Below, piece after piece: positions 61,083 to 64,000 of a DNA stretch of 64,000 bases (positions are counted from its first letter, which is position 1; every line of letters begins with the position of its first letter). The DNA lies in NCBI GenBank assembly GCA_902826615.1, contig CADEFN010000004.1:466719-530718 (forward strand), given 5' to 3'. The notes under the pieces are model-generated. The model saw only the letters and a list, made by a program, of their open reading frames with translations. It was not told the origin of the DNA and did no database searches. The position numbers were made by a program, and so were the translations under genes. This DNA comes from an uncultured Gemmatimonadota bacterium (GTDB lineage: Bacteria; Gemmatimonadota; Gemmatimonadetes; Gemmatimonadales; Gemmatimonadaceae).

Positions 61083-62374
61083 GCGCCGACGTGCAGTCGC
61101 TCGCGAGCCCAGGCCAGTGATTCGATGTAGAGGTCGCCCAGCAGCGACAAGTCGAGCCCCAGCGTTTTGCCCTCGGCGTAGACCACGTCCCAGCTGGCGC
61201 GTTCCCATCCTTCGACCAGGGAGAGCGCCGACGCATACGGGCCGGCGCGCACCAGCAGGGCGCGCTTGATCTCGTCCGCCAGGTCGATCTTCTCCAGCAC
61301 CTCACCGATCGGCATCCGCAGCAAGGCGTCGAGCAGCGAGAAGAGACCAACCATGAACAGCGACTCGGCCGCACGACGGTCACCACTCTGCCGCCCGATC
61401 TGCTCGGCGAAGCGCGCGCGAACCAGGGCGCTGCGGACCACTTCGAGATCGGTGCCACCGCGTGTGGCCACCGACGAGACAAGGAGAAGCGAGAGCCATT
61501 TGTGCAGCTCCGATCGTCCCACCATGCGCACCGCATGCCGAATCGACTCGATACCACGGCCACCCATGGCCGCCGAGTTCACCGTGCGGAGCAACTTCAT
61601 CGTGAGCGAGACGTCGCCCCGGAAGGCATCGTCGAGTGCGGCGTCTGACGAGTTGCCGTCGCGCAGCAGGTTCATGAGACGCAGAATCGTCAGCTGCCCC
61701 GCGGACAGTTCTGTCTTCGTCAGAATCTCGGGGCGCTGGAAGAAGTACCCCTGGAACATCGAGAAGCCCAGGCGGCGGCAGCGGTCAGCCACCTCCTGCG
61801 TTTCCACCCGCTCCGCGAGCAGTACCGCACCAAACGACTTGAGACGGGCCACCAGACCCTCGAGCGATGACAGATCCCGATCGAGTACGTCTACCTTCAC
61901 GATGCCTACGTGGGGCAGAATGCGATCCCACTCCGGCGTGTATTCAAAGTCGTCGAGGGCGATGGTATACCCGTTGTTGACCATCGTCTCTACCGTCGCG
62001 AGCACCTCGTCGTCCGGGGTTACTGTCTCGAGCAATTCGATCACCACCCGCCTCTTGTCGAAGAGACCATAGACGCCGTTCACCAGCATCTCGCGCGTGA
62101 AGTTCAGGAAAGCCTTGGCGTCTCCGGTCACCTGATCGACGCCGATGTTCAGGAAAGTCTGGACCAGAACCTCGGCGGCCATGACCTCGGCAGTGGCCCC
62201 TTCGGCCCCACCACTCGCGCCCGACCGCCGGTAGAGCAGCTCGTAGGCGGCCAGACGACCGTCGGCCTCGAAGATGGGCTGCCGGGCCACGAAAACGTCG
62301 TAGCAGGCTGAGGACTCGGGTGCGGCGGGCTGCGCGGTCACGGTCGGTCGGCTGGAGATTCGTACCCGGGTCAC
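61079..62374 (-). CDS. EAL/HDOD-domain signalling protein (YuxH-like)
   Basis: The 431-residue protein has an N-terminal EAL-like domain (VARQPIFEADGRLAAYELLY, RRVVIELLETVTPDDEV, IALDDFEYTPEW) and a C-terminal HDOD domain (SAGQLTILRLMNLLRDGNSS, LLRTVNSAAMGGRGIESIRH). The EAL glutamates are partly replaced (YELL), as in YuxH-type proteins that may bind but not cleave cyclic-di-GMP. Members can link cyclic-di-GMP to motility, which fits a flagellated cell. Stop codons of this gene and the DUF547 gene overlap. Confidence 0.87.
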   Translation of the reverse strand: MTRVRISSRPTVTAQPAAPESSACYDVFVARQPIFEADGRLAAYELLYRRSGASGGAEGATAEVMAAEVLVQTFLNIGVDQVTGDAKAFLNFTREMLVNGVYGLFDKRRVVIELLETVTPDDEVLATVETMVNNGYTIALDDFEYTPEWDRILPHVGIVKVDVLDRDLSSLEGLVARLKSFGAVLLAERVETQEVADRCRRLGFSMFQGYFFQRPEILTKTELSAGQLTILRLMNLLRDGNSSDAALDDAFRGDVSLTMKLLRTVNSAAMGGRGIESIRHAVRMVGRSELHKWLSLLLVSSVATRGGTDLEVVRSALVRARFAEQIGRQSGDRRAAESLFMVGLFSLLDALLRMPIGEVLEKIDLADEIKRALLVRAGPYASALSLVEGWERASWDVVYAEGKTLGLDLSLLGDLYIESLAWARERLHVGA

Positions 62375-62422
62375 GGCAACACGGGCCCATCTCCTCGCAG
62401 TATCGACCGGAGGAGACGCGGC

Positions 62423-62452
62423 TTGTACAGGCGCCTCATGGGGGGTTACTCT
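62423..62452 (+). promoter_or_regulatory. Candidate sigma-70-type promoter upstream of tRNA-Arg
   Basis: TTGTAC (62423-62428) and TACTCT (62447-62452) are 18 bases apart, in the right order and about 30 bases before the tRNA. Matches to consensus are partial; the spacing is the best argument. Weak call. Confidence 0.3.
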
Positions 62453-62481
62453 TTCCTTCCCCTGAGTTCCGCGGGGAAATC

Positions 62482-62555
62482 GCGCGAGTAGCTCAGCTGG
62501 ATAGAGCGTCGGCCTCCGGAGCCGAAGGTCGTGGGTTCGAATCCCGCCTCGCGCA
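62482..62555 (+). tRNA. tRNA-Arg (anticodon CCG)
   Basis: A full cloverleaf of 74 bases can be folded: acceptor GCGCGAG with CTCGCGC, D-stem GCTC/GAGC, anticodon stem TCGGC/GCCGA around CTCCGGA with anticodon CCG, and T-arm GTGGG TTCGAAT CCCGC. The discriminator base is A and no CCA is encoded. It reads CGG arginine codons, used commonly in this GC-rich genome. It lies between the signalling gene and rho. Confidence 0.93.
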
Positions 62556-62710
62556 CTCCCACCTTATCAGTCGCGGCCGCCGTACACCGGTTAAAGTTGT
62601 GAGCTGGCTCACACTGACCAGTCTGCTTGCCGGCCCCAGCCCGGTCGGCTACCTTCGCGAAGCACTCCGGGCGCTGTAGAACTCGCCACGGAACCCCAGC
62701 GTCCTCCTCA

Positions 62711-63958
62711 GTGGACATTGCCGAGCTGAAGCAAAAAACGGTCACTGAGCTTCAAACGCTCGCGGCCGAACTCGAAGTCGAGAACACATCGGGACTGCGA
62801 AAGCAGGACCTGATCTTCCGGATTGAGCAGCGTCTGCTTGATAAGGAAGTGGTTCTGCGTGGCGAAGGAGTCCTCGAGATCCTCGCCGAGGGCTACGGCT
62901 TCCTGCGAAGCCAGCATTGGTCATACCTGCATGGCCCGGACGACATTTACGTCTCGCCGTCGCAGATCAAGCGCTTTGACCTGCGCACGGGCGACACCAT
63001 TCTGGGTGAGGTACGGCCGCCCAAGCAGTGGGAGCGTTATCTCGCGCTGCTCAAGGTCGACACGATCAATGGAGACGACCCGGATCCGTCCCGCCCCCGG
63101 CTCACCTTCGAGAACCTTCGCCCGCGCTACCCCGACCAGCGGCTCCGGCTGGAGAACGGGGATCTCTCGATGCGTGTGGTCGATCTGGTCGCGCCGATCG
63201 GTAAGGGACAACGCGGGCTGATTGTGGCGCCGCCGCGGGCCGGCAAGACGATTCTCCTGCAGAAGATGGCAAACGCCATCGTCGAGAATCATCCAGAAGT
63301 CACGCTCATCGTCCTGCTCATCGACGAGCGACCGGAAGAAGTGACCGATTTCAACGAGTCGGTGCCCGGAGCCGAGGTGATCAGCTCGACTTTTGATGAA
63401 CCGGCCGAGCGTCACGTGCTGGTGGCCGACATGGTGATCGAAAAGGCCAAGCGCCTCGTGGAGCACGGGAAAGACGTGGTGATTCTCCTCGACTCGATCA
63501 CCCGCCTGGCACGCGCGCACAACGCGGTCATCCCGCAGTCGGGCAAGATCATGTCCGGCGGTCTCGACGCCTCGGCCATGCAGAAGCCCAAGAAGTTCTT
63601 TGGTTCTGCGCGCAAGATTGACGACGGTGGCTCACTCACCATTGTGGCTACGGCACTCGTCGAGACCAACTCGCGCATGGACGAAGTGATCTTCGAGGAG
63701 TTCAAGGGCACCGGCAACATGGAGTTGGTGCTGAGCCGCGAGATCGCCAACAAGCGCCTTTTCCCTGCCATCGACATCAACAAGTCCGGCACGCGTCGCG
63801 AGGAGCTCCTTCTCGACCGCGAGGAGATGAACCGCGTATATCTGCTGCGGACCTTCCTGGGCGACATGCCCTCGGACGAGTCGATCACCTTCCTGACCAA
63901 ACAGCTGCAGCGCTCAAAGACGAATCGTGAGTTCTTCGTGCAGATGGCGCAGGGTTAG
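62711..63958 (+). CDS. rho: Transcription termination factor Rho
   Basis: The 415-residue hexameric helicase has the N-terminal domain ([20 protein letters not shown]), a cold-shock RNA-binding fold ([20 protein letters not shown]), P-loop [20 protein letters not shown] near residue 173-180, Q-loop [20 protein letters not shown] and the terminal [18 protein letters not shown]. Length is standard. The GTG at 62711 is chosen from the N-terminal pattern; no good ribosome site is visible. Rho-dependent termination would fit the scarcity of T-tract hairpins in the window. Confidence 0.97.
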   Translation: MDIAELKQKTVTELQTLAAELEVENTSGLRKQDLIFRIEQRLLDKEVVLRGEGVLEILAEGYGFLRSQHWSYLHGPDDIYVSPSQIKRFDLRTGDTILGEVRPPKQWERYLALLKVDTINGDDPDPSRPRLTFENLRPRYPDQRLRLENGDLSMRVVDLVAPIGKGQRGLIVAPPRAGKTILLQKMANAIVENHPEVTLIVLLIDERPEEVTDFNESVPGAEVISSTFDEPAERHVLVADMVIEKAKRLVEHGKDVVILLDSITRLARAHNAVIPQSGKIMSGGLDASAMQKPKKFFGSARKIDDGGSLTIVATALVETNSRMDEVIFEEFKGTGNMELVLSREIANKRLFPAIDINKSGTRREELLLDREEMNRVYLLRTFLGDMPSDESITFLTKQLQRSKTNREFFVQMAQG

Positions 63959-64000
63959 GGGCAGAAGCATGAGAGGCACGGGAAGCACGAGAGGCACGAG
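63959..64000 (+). repeat. Tandem 9-base repeat directly after rho (runs to window edge)
   Basis: The units GGGCAGAAG, CATGAGAGG, CACGGGAAG, CACGAGAGG and a partial CACGAG follow the rho stop immediately. Their reverse complements (CTTCCCGTG, CCTCTCGTG) belong to the same 9-mer family as the repeat before flgG, here in the opposite orientation. The array continues past the window, so copy number is unknown. Confidence 0.75.

Larger units (their letters stand above)
541..61084. repeat. Dispersed octamer CGTTAGGC / GCCTAACG (26 exact copies)
   Basis: Exact copies counted by hand start at 541, 946, 3079, 4859, 5499, 6399, 9514, 10081, 11376, 12123, 13566, 16343, 19205, 20041, 21063, 22948, 23212, 27879, 31254, 35450, 36019, 52039, 52743, 55276, 57333 and 61077. 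Nineteen have CGTTAGGC on the + strand, seven on the minus. In genes it is mostly in the sense direction as Leu-Gly (TTA GGC) or as Arg-stop (CGT TAG). Three more GTTAGGC copies (17991, 24622, 56230) and four near-matches exist. Function unknown. Confidence 0.8.

Overview
The window looks like chromosomal DNA of a GC-rich, flagellated, diderm bacterium. P- and L-ring genes (flgH, flgI) and two large TonB-dependent receptors imply an outer membrane. The mix of flagellar operon, Oar-like receptors with carboxypeptidase-regulatory domains, LytS/LytTR pairs and many ATGA-type gene overlaps fits Gemmatimonadota best. That placement is inference from gene content, not a database match.

Bases 1-25778 are an almost unbroken flagellar locus on the + strand. 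The first transcription unit runs fliH (5' end outside the window), fliI, fliJ, a motE-like gene, fliK, flgD, flgE, fliL, fliM, fliN, a fused fliO-fliP, fliQ, fliR, flhB, flhA, flhF, flhG, fliA and a small membrane protein gene. A hairpin terminator at 17600-17630 separates it from flgF, flgG, flgA, flgH, flgI, flgJ, flgN, flgK, csrA, motA and motB. Genes for fliC, fliD, fliS, flgL, flgB, flgC, fliE, fliF, fliG and flgM are not in the window. Three architectures stand out. FliK carries a complete-looking M15-type zinc peptidase domain. FliO and FliP form one polypeptide. FlgJ has only the rod-binding half.

Bases 25837-36026 hold an esterase, a Tat-exported aldo/keto reductase, and two LytS-type kinase/LytTR regulator pairs on either side of a MacB-like ABC exporter. 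Secreted DUF1579-like and SnoaL-like proteins and a fatty acid desaturase (to 37118) complete this part. Bases 37248-44502 are accessory: an IS3-family remnant, an orphan membrane protein, DoxX, an SRPBCC/ArsR pair, a TonB receptor, an outer-membrane protein, a frameshifted mini-gene and a methyltransferase.

Bases 44527-55892 look like a peptide or glycan biosynthesis region. Two family-2 glycosyltransferases converge on a tightly overlapping minus-strand operon: nucleotidyltransferase-like protein, PqqD-domain protein with a precursor-like C-terminal tail, second nucleotidyltransferase-like protein, ABC exporter, and an HprK-like kinase fused to a glycosyltransferase. Two polytopic GT-C-like proteins and a CDP-alcohol phosphatidyltransferase follow. 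No lasso cyclase or leader peptidase was found, so this may be an uncharacterised modification system. The end of the window holds an Oar-like receptor, a sodium:solute symporter, a DUF547 protein, an EAL/HDOD signalling protein, tRNA-Arg(CCG) and rho.

Across the window the octamer CGTTAGGC (either strand) occurs 26 times by hand count, far more than expected. It often supplies the rare Leu codon TTA or an Arg-stop (CGT TAG) ending, and it is absent from about 36.0 to 52.0 kb.
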